Assembly: GCA_943356465.1 (NCBI GenBank)
Contig: CALREX010000001.1
Span: 62,001 to 126,000, forward strand
DNA length: 64,000 bases
Direction of reading: 5' to 3'
Source of the DNA: Candidatus Peribacteria bacterium
GTDB taxonomy: Bacteria > Patescibacteriota > Gracilibacteria > UBA1369 > LOWO2-01-FULL-3
The translations under genes and the position numbers were made by a program. The notes under the pieces are model-generated. The model worked only from the letters and a program-made list of their open reading frames with translations, made no database searches and had not been told where the DNA came from. Shown here piece after piece: positions 55,801 to 63,445 of the stretch (positions are counted from its first letter, which is position 1; every line of letters begins with the position of its first letter).

Positions 55801-56092
55801 TGGCCGTCGGAAACGACATCTTTTCCTCCTCTCCACGTTTTTTATACACAAAAACATCCCTGTCGCTCCACATCTCTATAGCCTTTTTAACAACAAGTTG
55901 GTCTCCAGGGTCGTTTACGACCCAAAGGCTATTTCCTATTCCAATTTTTTCATCTCCATAAATTCGACTAAGAAGCATGGCTTTAGAGGAACTGTTTCCG
56001 GCTCCAGAAAAACTAATATTATTGGATCTCGAAAAAAGATCCATAGCTTCTTTAAACTCCTCCAAAGAAAAGAAGGAGATGATATTTTTCAT
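52817..56092 (-). CDS. mfd: Transcription-repair coupling factor
   Basis: At 1091 aa this is the near-complete Mfd. The UvrB-like N-terminal region is followed by the RNA polymerase-interacting domain (DFVVHSDHGIAKFMGL, YMKLGYAENDKLFVP). The translocase has Walker A GDVGFGKTEV (about 565-574), DEEQRFGV and TATPIPRT; the QLRGRVGRG motif is in the second lobe. The TRCF domain (VELPVEAYIPDEYV) is at the C-terminus. It removes stalled polymerase and recruits UvrA. Confidence 0.97.
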   Translation of the reverse strand: MKNIISFFSLEEFKEAMDLFSRSNNISFSGAGNSSSKAMLLSRIYGDEKIGIGNSLWVVNDPGDQLVVKKAIEMWSDRDVFVYKKRGEEEKMSFPTASAFERDKQLSVTEFVSRIFTHKKAVFVVDFLSVLQNFPDIKRLDSSKISIKKGEIINLVSLIENLVGLGYVVTDDKVLKKGEYYRIGDGLFVWPVNSDNVLKIEFDFDKIDNVSFVENSDYSVLFKRLSSADIFPIECDSETSDITSFFDKKDLIVDDEIDVVDEYYEAWNGFLDKATESSKTVSFSSFNEDETNHLHLHFLSVLKYRSSYDLANDIRDKIANGWKILFFTKNTEYVRALFADQGVPFVVGINNDNSNGKSVFLVSVEKEDVFPVSFQAPKPKIILINDTDVSFVKDEKKARNTSRNIFDDFLTSLKAGDFVVHSDHGIAKFMGLDQKTVDGITKEYMKLGYAENDKLFVPIDQADKVSKYIGSEETMPKLTRLGSAEWNTITSKVRKETQKIAKELLKLYAERRAAKGFAFGKDIDLQEKFEETFPYEETPGQIKAINDTKADMERDTPMDRLVCGDVGFGKTEVAMRAAFKAIQNKKQVAFISPITILADQHYKSCVKRMEPFHIRVEMLSRFRGAKEQKETLERLAKGEVDLIVGTHRLLQPDVKFKDLGLVIVDEEQRFGVKQKEKFKELRREVDILTLTATPIPRTLNICLNKLRDITTITTPPFGRLPIITEVRKYSPSLVREAILTEIKRGGQVYFLHNRVQTIDSVADKLRMLVPEARFGVAHGKLGSGDLEDRIMSFKEGKFDVLVSSTIIENGIDLSNANTLIVNNAERFGLSQLYQLRGRVGRGKAQAYAYFLYQGQRLKLDAKKRLRAIVEASELGSGFQIAMKDLEIRGAGDILGANQHGVINVVGVSHFMRMLNRAVEDLKAGRIADGEEEITDVTVELPVEAYIPDEYVPDAKDKISAYQKLSSADSVEYLKEVQEDMVEDYGKMPEEVKNLFNIIELKIFAKAAGLLNIKAESVPMSKEKEIVLIMSKKVKPANIISLLEFNPKWMISGTRLKINIKDLGLDWFGMLTECAKALGKSAKHGARSAKEE

Positions 56093-56100
56093 GTAAAGAT

Positions 56101-57219
56101 CTAAACCTTAAGTGGCATTATAATGTAAACGTAGTCGTTTCCTTTAAGCGGAGTAATAACCGCAGGAGAAACTTTGTCGTTCACAGAGAATATAATCCTA
56201 TCTTCCCCTATATACGTCAAAACATCAAGTAAATACTGTGAGTTTAACGAAATTTTATTATTTTCACCTTCAATTTTTACAGCAACCTCTGCTTTTTCCT
56301 CTCCAACCTTTGTTTCCTCTGAAGAAATAGTAAGCTTGCCGTCGTTTGTAGCAGAGAGTTTAATACTGTTGTTGTTTTCCCTTGCAAAAAGACTGACACG
56401 TTTGAGAACAAGAGAAAGATCCTCAACAGAAATCTCAAGTTTTGTTTTATTTTCTTTTGGGATTATTTTCTCGTAATCGGGAAACTTCCCTTCTATAAGC
56501 CTTGAAATAAGCTCGGTGTCGCCAATTGAAAACAAAATTTGATTTTTAGAAACATTAATTTTAACCTCGTCATCCCCTGATTTGCTTATAATCTTAGAAA
56601 GCTCCATCATTGTTCTGGCTGGAATAATGCACGAAACGCTTCCGGTTGGTTTTTTGTCGGCCTCTATTGTTTTTTCAGCCAACCTGTAACTGTCTGTGGC
56701 GGCAAATTTTATATCTTTATCTTTTGAGTACAGGTAAACACCTGATAAAACAGGTCTTGACGTGTTTAAAGATGCCGCAAAAACAGTTTCTGTTATTGCG
56801 TTATAAAGTTTCGAGTTTCTAAGAGAAAACTCCTGCTCCTTCTCTATTTTTGGAATCAAAGGAAACTCGTCTGCTGAAATACATTTTATTTTTGTAAAAG
56901 AAGATGTTGAGTTTATAGCTAGGTTAAGTCCGTCCACAACACTTAACTCAACTTTTTCATCAGATAAAAGAGAAATATAGCTGGTTATTAATTTTGCTGG
57001 AACGGTTATTGCTCCTTCACTTCTAACGTCTGCAGAAATAGAACAGCTTATGGCTATTTCAAGATTAGTGGAAGAAAAATAGAGTTTTTTTCCTTCTGCT
57101 TTAAGTAAAATATTATTTAAAACAGGAAGTGTGTTGTTTGGACTGATAGCTTTATTAACAATATTAAGAGCTCCATCTAAATCTCTTTGAGAACAAAAAA
57201 GTTTCATATTTTTAAACAT
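56101..57219 (-). CDS. dnaN: DNA polymerase III beta clamp
   Basis: The 372-aa sliding clamp has the usual three-domain length. Family segments include LPVLNNILLKAE near the N-terminus, KFAATDSYRLAEK in the middle and a C-terminal VITPLKGNDYVYIIMPLKV. It dimerises around DNA and tethers polymerases. Its start is preceded by a promoter with a palindrome. It is close to mfd (8-bp gap), so both may be one unit. Confidence 0.96.
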   Translation of the reverse strand: MFKNMKLFCSQRDLDGALNIVNKAISPNNTLPVLNNILLKAEGKKLYFSSTNLEIAISCSISADVRSEGAITVPAKLITSYISLLSDEKVELSVVDGLNLAINSTSSFTKIKCISADEFPLIPKIEKEQEFSLRNSKLYNAITETVFAASLNTSRPVLSGVYLYSKDKDIKFAATDSYRLAEKTIEADKKPTGSVSCIIPARTMMELSKIISKSGDDEVKINVSKNQILFSIGDTELISRLIEGKFPDYEKIIPKENKTKLEISVEDLSLVLKRVSLFARENNNSIKLSATNDGKLTISSEETKVGEEKAEVAVKIEGENNKISLNSQYLLDVLTYIGEDRIIFSVNDKVSPAVITPLKGNDYVYIIMPLKV

Positions 57220-57231
57220 TTACCTAATACA

Positions 57232-57248
57232 GAAGTTTTGAAAACTTC
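57232..57248. repeat. 17-bp palindrome near dnaN start
   Basis: GAAGTTTT-G-AAAACTTC is a perfect 8-1-8 palindrome lying 13 bp upstream of the dnaN ATG and just downstream of the promoter -10. It could be an operator or a 5' UTR hairpin. Confidence 0.55.
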
Positions 57249-57254
57249 GTCTGC

Positions 57255-57282
57255 ATTATATAAGAATATTTATAATAAACAA
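57255..57282 (-). promoter_or_regulatory. Predicted dnaN promoter
   Basis: On the minus strand TTGTTT (57277-57282), a 16-bp spacer and TATAAT (57255-57260), about 36 bp before the dnaN start. Confidence 0.55.
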
Positions 57283-57452
57283 TATATATATTAAATAGTA
57301 ATAGTAGTGACTACCCAAAACACCAAAAACATTGTAAACAAAACAAACCAAACAAACCCCTTCTTTAAAACAAAAAACAAAAAAGTTGCTCAAAATAAAA
57401 CATAAAAAGAAAAAAAACATGTGCAAATCTTGTGTGAAACACATTTAAGACT

Positions 57453-57481
57453 TTGCCACTAATGTTTTAATAAAGTATAAT
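57453..57481 (+). promoter_or_regulatory. Predicted rny promoter
   Basis: TTGCCA (57453-57458), a 17-bp spacer and a perfect TATAAT (57476-57481). Confidence 0.7.
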
Positions 57482-57523
57482 AAGCCGGCAACATTTAAAG
57501 AGTTTAAATAAAAAACAGAAAAA

Positions 57524-59071
57524 ATGACACAAAACATATTAACAATTTTGGCGGCGATGCTTTTTAGCGGAGTATTTGTTTATTTCTTTTATAAAGGAAG
57601 TGACATTATAGATGTAGAGAAAAAAGAAAAAGAGTCGAAAGAACTTTTGCTAAAAAGCAAAGAAGAGGCCATAAAAATAAAAGAAGAAATTTCAGGAAAA
57701 GTTAACGATTTTAAGAAAACATCAGAAGAGGACAGCCAAAGAAGACACGAAAGAATAAAAAAAATAGAAGACCTAATGGATTCAAAAGAAAAATCTCTTC
57801 TAAAAAAAGAAGAAAAACTAAAAGAATTAAGGCTTAGGGTGGCGTCAGAACAAGAAGAAACACAGGGAAAACAAGAGGCAATAAAAAGGATAGAAAAAAA
57901 ACAAACAGAGGAATTGTCGAAAAAAGCAGGAAAAACAATAGACAAACAAAAAGAGGAAATACTTGAGTTCTACAAAAGAAGCTTAGAAAACGAAGCAACA
58001 GAGAGGCTCGCAAAAGAAGAAGAGGTGTTAAAAGAAGATGCGCAAAAAACAGCACAAAAAATCTTAATAAGTGTTATACAGAGGATTTCATCTCCAACAT
58101 CAACAGAAACAAGGTCTGTAAATATAACAGTACCAAAAGACCACATAAAAGGGAAAATAGTAGGAAAAAATGGACAAAATATAAGTGAGCTGGAGAAACA
58201 ACTTGATGTTGCCGTGGTTTTTAACGACCTTCCAAACACAATAAGCGTGTCGGCATTTAACCTTGTCACAAGGAGAAAAGCACATGTTGCGATAGAGAAA
58301 CTAATGATGGTTCCAGGCGAAATAACAAAAGATGTTGTTTTAAAAGCAATAAAAGACGCAACTGTGGACGTGGACAAGGAACTTTATGGAATAGGTAAAC
58401 TAGCATTAGAAAAAATGAAATTTAACCCAGAAACAATAGACAAAGAGTTTGTAAGAATAATAGGAAGACTTGAGTATAGAACAAGTTACGGACAAAACAT
58501 AATGAAGCACTCAATGGAGGTTGGTTGGGCTGCAATGATGCTTGGAAGCGAAATAGGTTTGGAAATAAACACGTGTAAAGTTGCAGGTTTTCTTCATGAT
58601 GTTGGTAAAGCCATAGACCAGGAGCCGAACGCAAAAGACGCACACGACAGAATCACAAAAGATTTAATGGAAAAATACGGGTATTCAGAAGAAGAAATAC
58701 ACGCCGCATGGACACATCACGACGCAGAGAAACAAAAAACACCTGAAGCACTGATTATAAAAGCAGCAGACGCAATTTCAGCTGGAAGACCGGGGGCTAG
58801 ACAAGAATCAAGATACAGCTATTCTGACAGAATACAGCAGATAGACGACACAATTAAAGAATTTAAAGAAATTCAAAAGTCATTCATAATGTCTGCCGGA
58901 AGAGACATAAGGGCTTTTGTAGATCCAGACAAAACGAAAGACGACGGCATGACAGACATAGCAAAAAATCTCGCAAGAAAAATAGAGGAAAACGTTGTTT
59001 ACCCTGGAAAAATAAGAGTTAATATAATTAGAAAAATGGAAAAAACAACAATAGCCTCTCAGACAAAATAA
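57524..59071 (+). CDS. rny: Ribonuclease Y
   Basis: This membrane-bound endoribonuclease initiates mRNA decay. It has 515 aa. An N-terminal helix (about 3-20) anchors it; a long coiled coil (about 25-190) follows. The KH domain (about 205-265) has DHIKGKIVGKNGQNI. The HD domain carries SYGQNIMKHSMEV and FLHDVGKA (about 354-361). The C-terminal segment with GIRV-like NPGKIRVN (VYPGKIRVN) is present. A YtxH-like gene follows 10 bp downstream. Confidence 0.96.
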   Translation: MTQNILTILAAMLFSGVFVYFFYKGSDIIDVEKKEKESKELLLKSKEEAIKIKEEISGKVNDFKKTSEEDSQRRHERIKKIEDLMDSKEKSLLKKEEKLKELRLRVASEQEETQGKQEAIKRIEKKQTEELSKKAGKTIDKQKEEILEFYKRSLENEATERLAKEEEVLKEDAQKTAQKILISVIQRISSPTSTETRSVNITVPKDHIKGKIVGKNGQNISELEKQLDVAVVFNDLPNTISVSAFNLVTRRKAHVAIEKLMMVPGEITKDVVLKAIKDATVDVDKELYGIGKLALEKMKFNPETIDKEFVRIIGRLEYRTSYGQNIMKHSMEVGWAAMMLGSEIGLEINTCKVAGFLHDVGKAIDQEPNAKDAHDRITKDLMEKYGYSEEEIHAAWTHHDAEKQKTPEALIIKAADAISAGRPGARQESRYSYSDRIQQIDDTIKEFKEIQKSFIMSAGRDIRAFVDPDKTKDDGMTDIAKNLARKIEENVVYPGKIRVNIIRKMEKTTIASQTK

Positions 59072-59081
59072 CAAAATTAAA

Positions 59082-59303
59082 ATGTCGGAAGAAAAAAAAG
59101 AAGAAAATTCGCAGATATTAGATAAAGTTGTTATGGGCGCAATAATAGGAGGAGCAATAGGCTCTGTTTTAGGCGCATCAATAGCCCCAAAAAAAGGATC
59201 CGAGACAAGAAAAGATATAGCGGATGCGGCATTAAAAGCAAAAACAAAATCATTCTCATTTTTACATAAACTTACACATTTTTTCAGAAAAAAAGAGAAT
59301 TAA
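59082..59303 (+). CDS. YtxH-like small membrane protein, 73 aa
   Basis: A membrane helix with Gly-rich motif (MGAIIGGAIGSVLGASIAP) is followed by KKGSETRKDI and a basic C-terminus. This matches YtxH-type stress-linked small proteins. The stop is directly followed by the ATG of the VanW gene. Confidence 0.75.
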   Translation: MSEEKKEENSQILDKVVMGAIIGGAIGSVLGASIAPKKGSETRKDIADAALKAKTKSFSFLHKLTHFFRKKEN

Positions 59304-61085
59304 ATGAAAAAATTAAAAAAAATAATCCTATCTGTTTTTATTGGAACTGTTTCTGGAATGTTTTTTGCGGGAGCAGTTTTGGGGGCAAGAATATATTTAG
59401 ACGGAACTCTCCCAAGAGGAACAGTTATTTCCGGTATTAGGGTTGGTTTTTTAACAAAAGAATATGCAGAAAAAGAGCTTTTAAATAAAGAAGACGAATA
59501 TTTAAACAAAAAAATAAAAATTTACATAAAAGAAAAAGAAGATGAAACAACGCTTAGGGATCTAGGTGTTGAATTTTTAACAAAAGAAACGCTGGAAGGA
59601 ATACAAACAATAAACTCAAAAGACAAAATACTTCCGGATTTTTCAACAAAAGGGGTGGAAACAGATTTGTTGACAAGGGTTGATAAAAAAAAACTGATAA
59701 ACGAACTTGATAAAAAACTTAAAATAAAAGAATTTTATCCAAAATCAGCCATTTTTGCGGTTGACGACAAAAACAGGCTAATAATAAAAGACGGAGAAGC
59801 AGGATATGTAGTAAAAGAAGAAAAATTAATTAAAACAATAGAAGGATCAGTAAAAAATCTTACTCCGGTTGATTTGAAAATAGAAATAAAACCGGCGACG
59901 CCGGAAAAAAACAAAGAAGATGTGGAGCAAGAGAAAAAAAGTATGATAGAGAAATTATCAAACATTGTAACGCTAAAAGATCCGGTATATAGAGACAATT
60001 GGTATATAAAGCCGTTGAAACACTTGGATTGGGTTGGATTCGAATGGATGGAAAAAGATGGAACACAAAAAATCGCAATAACTATAAAAAAAGAAAAGTT
60101 AAATGAATTTTTAAATTCAGAGGTGTCAAAATGGCTCGACGCAAAACCGGATAACGTAAATATTTACAGAAATGAAAAAGGCGAGGTTGTTATGGATGGA
60201 ATTGGAAAAGACGGCATGAAGATAGAAAGAGAAACACTTTTGACCGATTTTGAAAGTGCAATAAACGAAGGAAAAAATGAGGTAAAAATTCCAGTAGAAG
60301 TGATACCACCGATTGTAACAGTATCGGAGGATTTACAAAAATTAGGAATAAAAGAAAGGATCAGTGTGGGGCATACGTCTTACTACGGCTCACCGGAAAA
60401 CAGAAAATATAATATAAAAACAGGCGCATCGAAATTTAACGGAAAAATGGTAAAACCGGACGAGACATTTTCTTTTGATAAAAATCTGGGAAATGTAGAT
60501 GAATCGACCGGGTATAGAAAAGAACTGGTTATAAAACCGGAAGGTACAATCCCGGAATACGGCGGAGGAATTTGCCAGGTTTCAACAACAATGTATAGGG
60601 CAATACTTTTCGCGGGGCTTCCGGTCGTGGAAAGAAATGAGCATACATATGCTGTTTCATACTATTCGCAGGTTTTAGGCCACGGGCTTGACGCAACAAT
60701 ATATCTTGGAGGCGCGGATTTGAAATTTTTAAACGACACAAAAAATTCAATTTTAATACAGACCTATGTGGACAAAGACAACGAGCTTTATTTTATTTTT
60801 TACGGAACATCTGACGGAAGATCCGTGGAGCTGAAAGGCCCGCAAATTTCAGCACAAACAACGCACGGTGAACCAATATACGAAAAAACAAAAGACTTGC
60901 CAAAAGGACAAACAAAACAAGTTGAAAAAGCACACAATGGTTTTGACGTTTTATGGAAAAGAATAATCACATTTAGTGATGGAACAAAAAAAGAAGAAGA
61001 CATAAAAACACATTACAAAGCAGTCTCCGATAAAATCCTCGTAGGGGACGCAGAAAATTCGAAAGATTCATCAATTGTTAAATAA
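59304..61085 (+). CDS. VanW family protein with peptidoglycan-binding-like domains
   Basis: The 593-aa protein has an N-terminal membrane helix (about 7-28), an extracytoplasmic region with PG_binding_4-like repeats (about 35-110 and 130-210), a VanW domain (about 350-490; SYYGSPENRKYNI, GGGICQVSTTMYRAIL and ERNEHTY) and a C-terminal G5-like tail. VanW proteins act in the cell wall, but the exact reaction is not established. It follows rny and the YtxH-like gene. Confidence 0.9.
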   Translation: MKKLKKIILSVFIGTVSGMFFAGAVLGARIYLDGTLPRGTVISGIRVGFLTKEYAEKELLNKEDEYLNKKIKIYIKEKEDETTLRDLGVEFLTKETLEGIQTINSKDKILPDFSTKGVETDLLTRVDKKKLINELDKKLKIKEFYPKSAIFAVDDKNRLIIKDGEAGYVVKEEKLIKTIEGSVKNLTPVDLKIEIKPATPEKNKEDVEQEKKSMIEKLSNIVTLKDPVYRDNWYIKPLKHLDWVGFEWMEKDGTQKIAITIKKEKLNEFLNSEVSKWLDAKPDNVNIYRNEKGEVVMDGIGKDGMKIERETLLTDFESAINEGKNEVKIPVEVIPPIVTVSEDLQKLGIKERISVGHTSYYGSPENRKYNIKTGASKFNGKMVKPDETFSFDKNLGNVDESTGYRKELVIKPEGTIPEYGGGICQVSTTMYRAILFAGLPVVERNEHTYAVSYYSQVLGHGLDATIYLGGADLKFLNDTKNSILIQTYVDKDNELYFIFYGTSDGRSVELKGPQISAQTTHGEPIYEKTKDLPKGQTKQVEKAHNGFDVLWKRIITFSDGTKKEEDIKTHYKAVSDKILVGDAENSKDSSIVK

Positions 61086-61106
61086 TATTTTAGCCATAAA
61101 ATACGG

Positions 61107-61135
61107 TTGACAAAAAACGAAAGAGTTGTTACGAT
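61107..61135 (+). promoter_or_regulatory. Predicted promoter of pentapeptide gene 61170
   Basis: A perfect TTGACA (61107-61112), a 17-bp spacer and TACGAT (61130-61135), 34 bp before the ATG. Confidence 0.65.
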
Positions 61136-61169
61136 TACACTCCATTTGTTTTTATAAAATAAATATAGC

Positions 61170-61952
61170 ATGAGTGCAGAAGTGAAAGTACGAACAGAGT
61201 CTGTAGGCGATATACAAGAAAATGTAGACAGGTCAGGCTTATGGGCTGCGGCGAAAAGGGTTGTTTTATCAGTCCAAACGCGGATTTCAAAAGCATTAGA
61301 AAGAAAAAACATAGTACCGACACACGCCATAATGCGGGATCTTTTGACAAAAGAAATGGTAAAAGAGTTTAACAGGATAAGAAAAGACAATCCTGATTAC
61401 AAACCAGACTTGAGTAATGCATACTTTATAGGTAAAGATTTAGGCGGTGTAAACCTAAAAAATACAATTGCAAAAAGAACTCGTTTTGACGACAGCGACC
61501 TTTCGGGTGCGATATTGGACGGAATTATTTTAACAGGAGGTTGTATGGATAACGCAGTACTGTTTGAGTCAAAAATAAACGATGCTTTAATGAATTGTGT
61601 ACAGGCGGATGGCGCTGATTTTTCGGGGGCGGAAATGAAGAATGTAAATTTGGACAGGTCACGTGTTTTAGGCGCAAATTTTTCAGGAGCAGATATGACA
61701 GAAGCAAGCCTGGATAAAACAGACGCAGAAAGTGCGGATTTCGAAGGGGCAATTTTAGACAGAGCAAGTATAGTCGAAACAGACTTAAGACTGACAAATT
61801 TACAAGGTGCGAGCGTTAAAGGTGTAGACTTCACAAGGGCTCAAACCGCCGGAGCATTTTTCAGGGGTGTTAAAATAGATAAAGAAACAAAACTTCCGGA
61901 GGACATGTCGGATATCATAGAAGAAGATGACGATTTAGGCGAAACAGATTAA
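61170..61952 (+). CDS. Pentapeptide-repeat protein, 260 aa
   Basis: After a helical N-terminus with a charged segment EFNRIRKDNPDYKPDLSN, pentapeptide repeats run from about 75 to 240 with the A(D/N)LxG-type pattern (DLSGAILDG, ADFSGAEMKN, ANFSGADMTE). These fold as a right-handed beta-helix of unknown binding role. No signal peptide or membrane helix is seen. A second pentapeptide gene lies 32 bp downstream. Confidence 0.88.
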   Translation: MSAEVKVRTESVGDIQENVDRSGLWAAAKRVVLSVQTRISKALERKNIVPTHAIMRDLLTKEMVKEFNRIRKDNPDYKPDLSNAYFIGKDLGGVNLKNTIAKRTRFDDSDLSGAILDGIILTGGCMDNAVLFESKINDALMNCVQADGADFSGAEMKNVNLDRSRVLGANFSGADMTEASLDKTDAESADFEGAILDRASIVETDLRLTNLQGASVKGVDFTRAQTAGAFFRGVKIDKETKLPEDMSDIIEEDDDLGETD

Positions 61953-61984
61953 AATGCTATATAATAGAGATAACAACCAAAATA

Positions 61985-62695
61985 ATGGATTTAGAGATGC
62001 AACAAGCAACAGAACCAGAATCTCGGAAAGATGATGCAAGCATTGACAGGCCTACATCATCAGACGCAACCGCAGACGAAGCGGTTGCATGTCAAGTTGA
62101 AGACACTGCGGGGAAAATGCTCGTTGTCTTGCTTGACCCTGCAACAAAACCATCTGTTGATGAGTTAAACTCTGCTGGAGCAAGCCTTTTAAGAACAAAT
62201 GTAAGCGCATTTAATAAATTAAGAGAAAATTATTTAGAGTGGAGGCCGGATTTTCAAGGTGGAGATTTTGAAGAAGCAAATTTGGAAGGAGTAAATTTAA
62301 GCGGGGCAAATTTGCAAGAAGCAAGACTAATATCCGCAAATTTGAAGAACTCAAATTTAAGCGGAGGAAATTTCTCGAATGCACAGATTTCATCTGCAGA
62401 CTTAACAAACGCAGATTTAAGAAACGCAAGGTTTAATGGAGCTGACTTGGGAGATTCGAAACTAAACGGAGCGGATATAAGAGGAGCAAACATGGGAACA
62501 GGCATGGACAGTGGGTATTTGAAAGAAGTCATAGACGAAACAGGAAAGCCAATAAGAGTTTTGACTTTACTTGGAGTAAAATATGATTCAGCAACAATAC
62601 TGCAAAGAATAACAAACCCAGGAATACAATCAACATTCTATATAGCAGGAGAAGAAGTATCAGCAGAAAGCCTTTTAGCTTTATTGAAAACTTAA
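61985..62695 (+). CDS. Pentapeptide-repeat protein, 236 aa
   Basis: Like the preceding protein, it has a pre-repeat segment (FNKLRENYLEWRPDFQG) and pentapeptide repeats (about 90-175: ANLEGVNLSGANLQ, ADLTNADLRN, ADIRGANMG). A 60-residue C-terminal extension of unknown fold follows. The two genes look like duplicates. A -10-like TATAAT just before the start may give its own transcript. Its stop overlaps the stop of the convergent TPR gene. Confidence 0.88.
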   Translation: MDLEMQQATEPESRKDDASIDRPTSSDATADEAVACQVEDTAGKMLVVLLDPATKPSVDELNSAGASLLRTNVSAFNKLRENYLEWRPDFQGGDFEEANLEGVNLSGANLQEARLISANLKNSNLSGGNFSNAQISSADLTNADLRNARFNGADLGDSKLNGADIRGANMGTGMDSGYLKEVIDETGKPIRVLTLLGVKYDSATILQRITNPGIQSTFYIAGEEVSAESLLALLKT

Positions 62696-63441
62696 ACTTT
62701 TGTGTTTTCAGCTATAGCCTTTTTTACTTTTTTAAGATAAGTTTTTGCCTCGGCATTTCCGGGATCAATCTCGATAATTTTTTTCAAAGCATTAACAGAT
62801 TCGTCGTAATTTTCTGAATCCATTTGTAAATCAGCAATCAAAAACAAAAAATCAATATTTTCCAAGTCCATATTGTGTGCTTTATCCGCGGCAACAATGG
62901 CGTTTGAAAGTTGACCGAGGCTTCTGTATACCTGTGCAAGACTTACAAATCTTTGTGGACGGGAAGGATCCAGAATAACGGCCCTTTGATAAGCCTCTTT
63001 AGCGGCCTCAAATTCCTGTTGCTGGTAGAGAGCCAGCCCAAGATTACTATAATGCACTGCGTCATTAGTAAGTTCACCGAGTTGCTTGAAAAGCGCGGCA
63101 GCGGCCGAATACATTTGTTTTTGCATGTAAAGCATGGCAAGTTTTTGCTGAGCTTCGATATTTGCAGGATCTATAGCCATGGCCTGCACAAGCAATTTTA
63201 TAGCCTCATCTTCTTCACCGACCTTAAGTTTGATATCGGCTTTTTCACATAATGCGGAAATATCAATTTTTTCCTGTTTGGAAAGTTTTTTATTTTCATC
63301 AATATCAAGAGGCTCTTCATCTATAAGAGATTTCTTTTCAGGGGGAGGGGTATTTTTTTTGACATTCAAAACATGGGCCCTATGCACAAAAACTCCACCG
63401 AAAAGCGAAACACTCAAGAATAATAAAAGATAAGTCCACAT
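62692..63441 (-). CDS. Membrane-anchored TPR protein, 249 aa
   Basis: An N-terminal helix (3-19) anchors it, followed by a Lys/Glu-rich linker and about four to five tetratricopeptide repeats (about 85-240; AQQKLAMLYMQKQMYSAAAALFKQLG, SNLGLALYQQQEFEAAKEAYQRA). TPRs bind other proteins. Function unknown. It lies next to holB, five bases away, on the same strand. Confidence 0.85.
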   Translation of the reverse strand: MWTYLLLFLSVSLFGGVFVHRAHVLNVKKNTPPPEKKSLIDEEPLDIDENKKLSKQEKIDISALCEKADIKLKVGEEDEAIKLLVQAMAIDPANIEAQQKLAMLYMQKQMYSAAAALFKQLGELTNDAVHYSNLGLALYQQQEFEAAKEAYQRAVILDPSRPQRFVSLAQVYRSLGQLSNAIVAADKAHNMDLENIDFLFLIADLQMDSENYDESVNALKKIIEIDPGNAEAKTYLKKVKKAIAENTKV

Positions 63442-63445
63442 AGTT

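Larger units (their letters stand above)
57220..57523. other. AT-rich divergent region between dnaN and rny
   Basis: This region is about 300 bp. I looked for an origin of replication because of dnaN and high AT content, but saw no clear DnaA boxes. It contains the two divergent promoters listed here and a TGTG-tgaaa-CACA hairpin near 57432. Confidence 0.5.

Noticed and set aside
57256-57444. 62-codon minus-strand ORF upstream of dnaN
   Set aside because: It is a Phe/Tyr/Ile-rich product of AT-rich DNA and overlaps the promoters.
57220-57523. Origin of replication next to dnaN
   Set aside because: The region is AT-rich, but I saw no consensus DnaA boxes and no dnaA gene.
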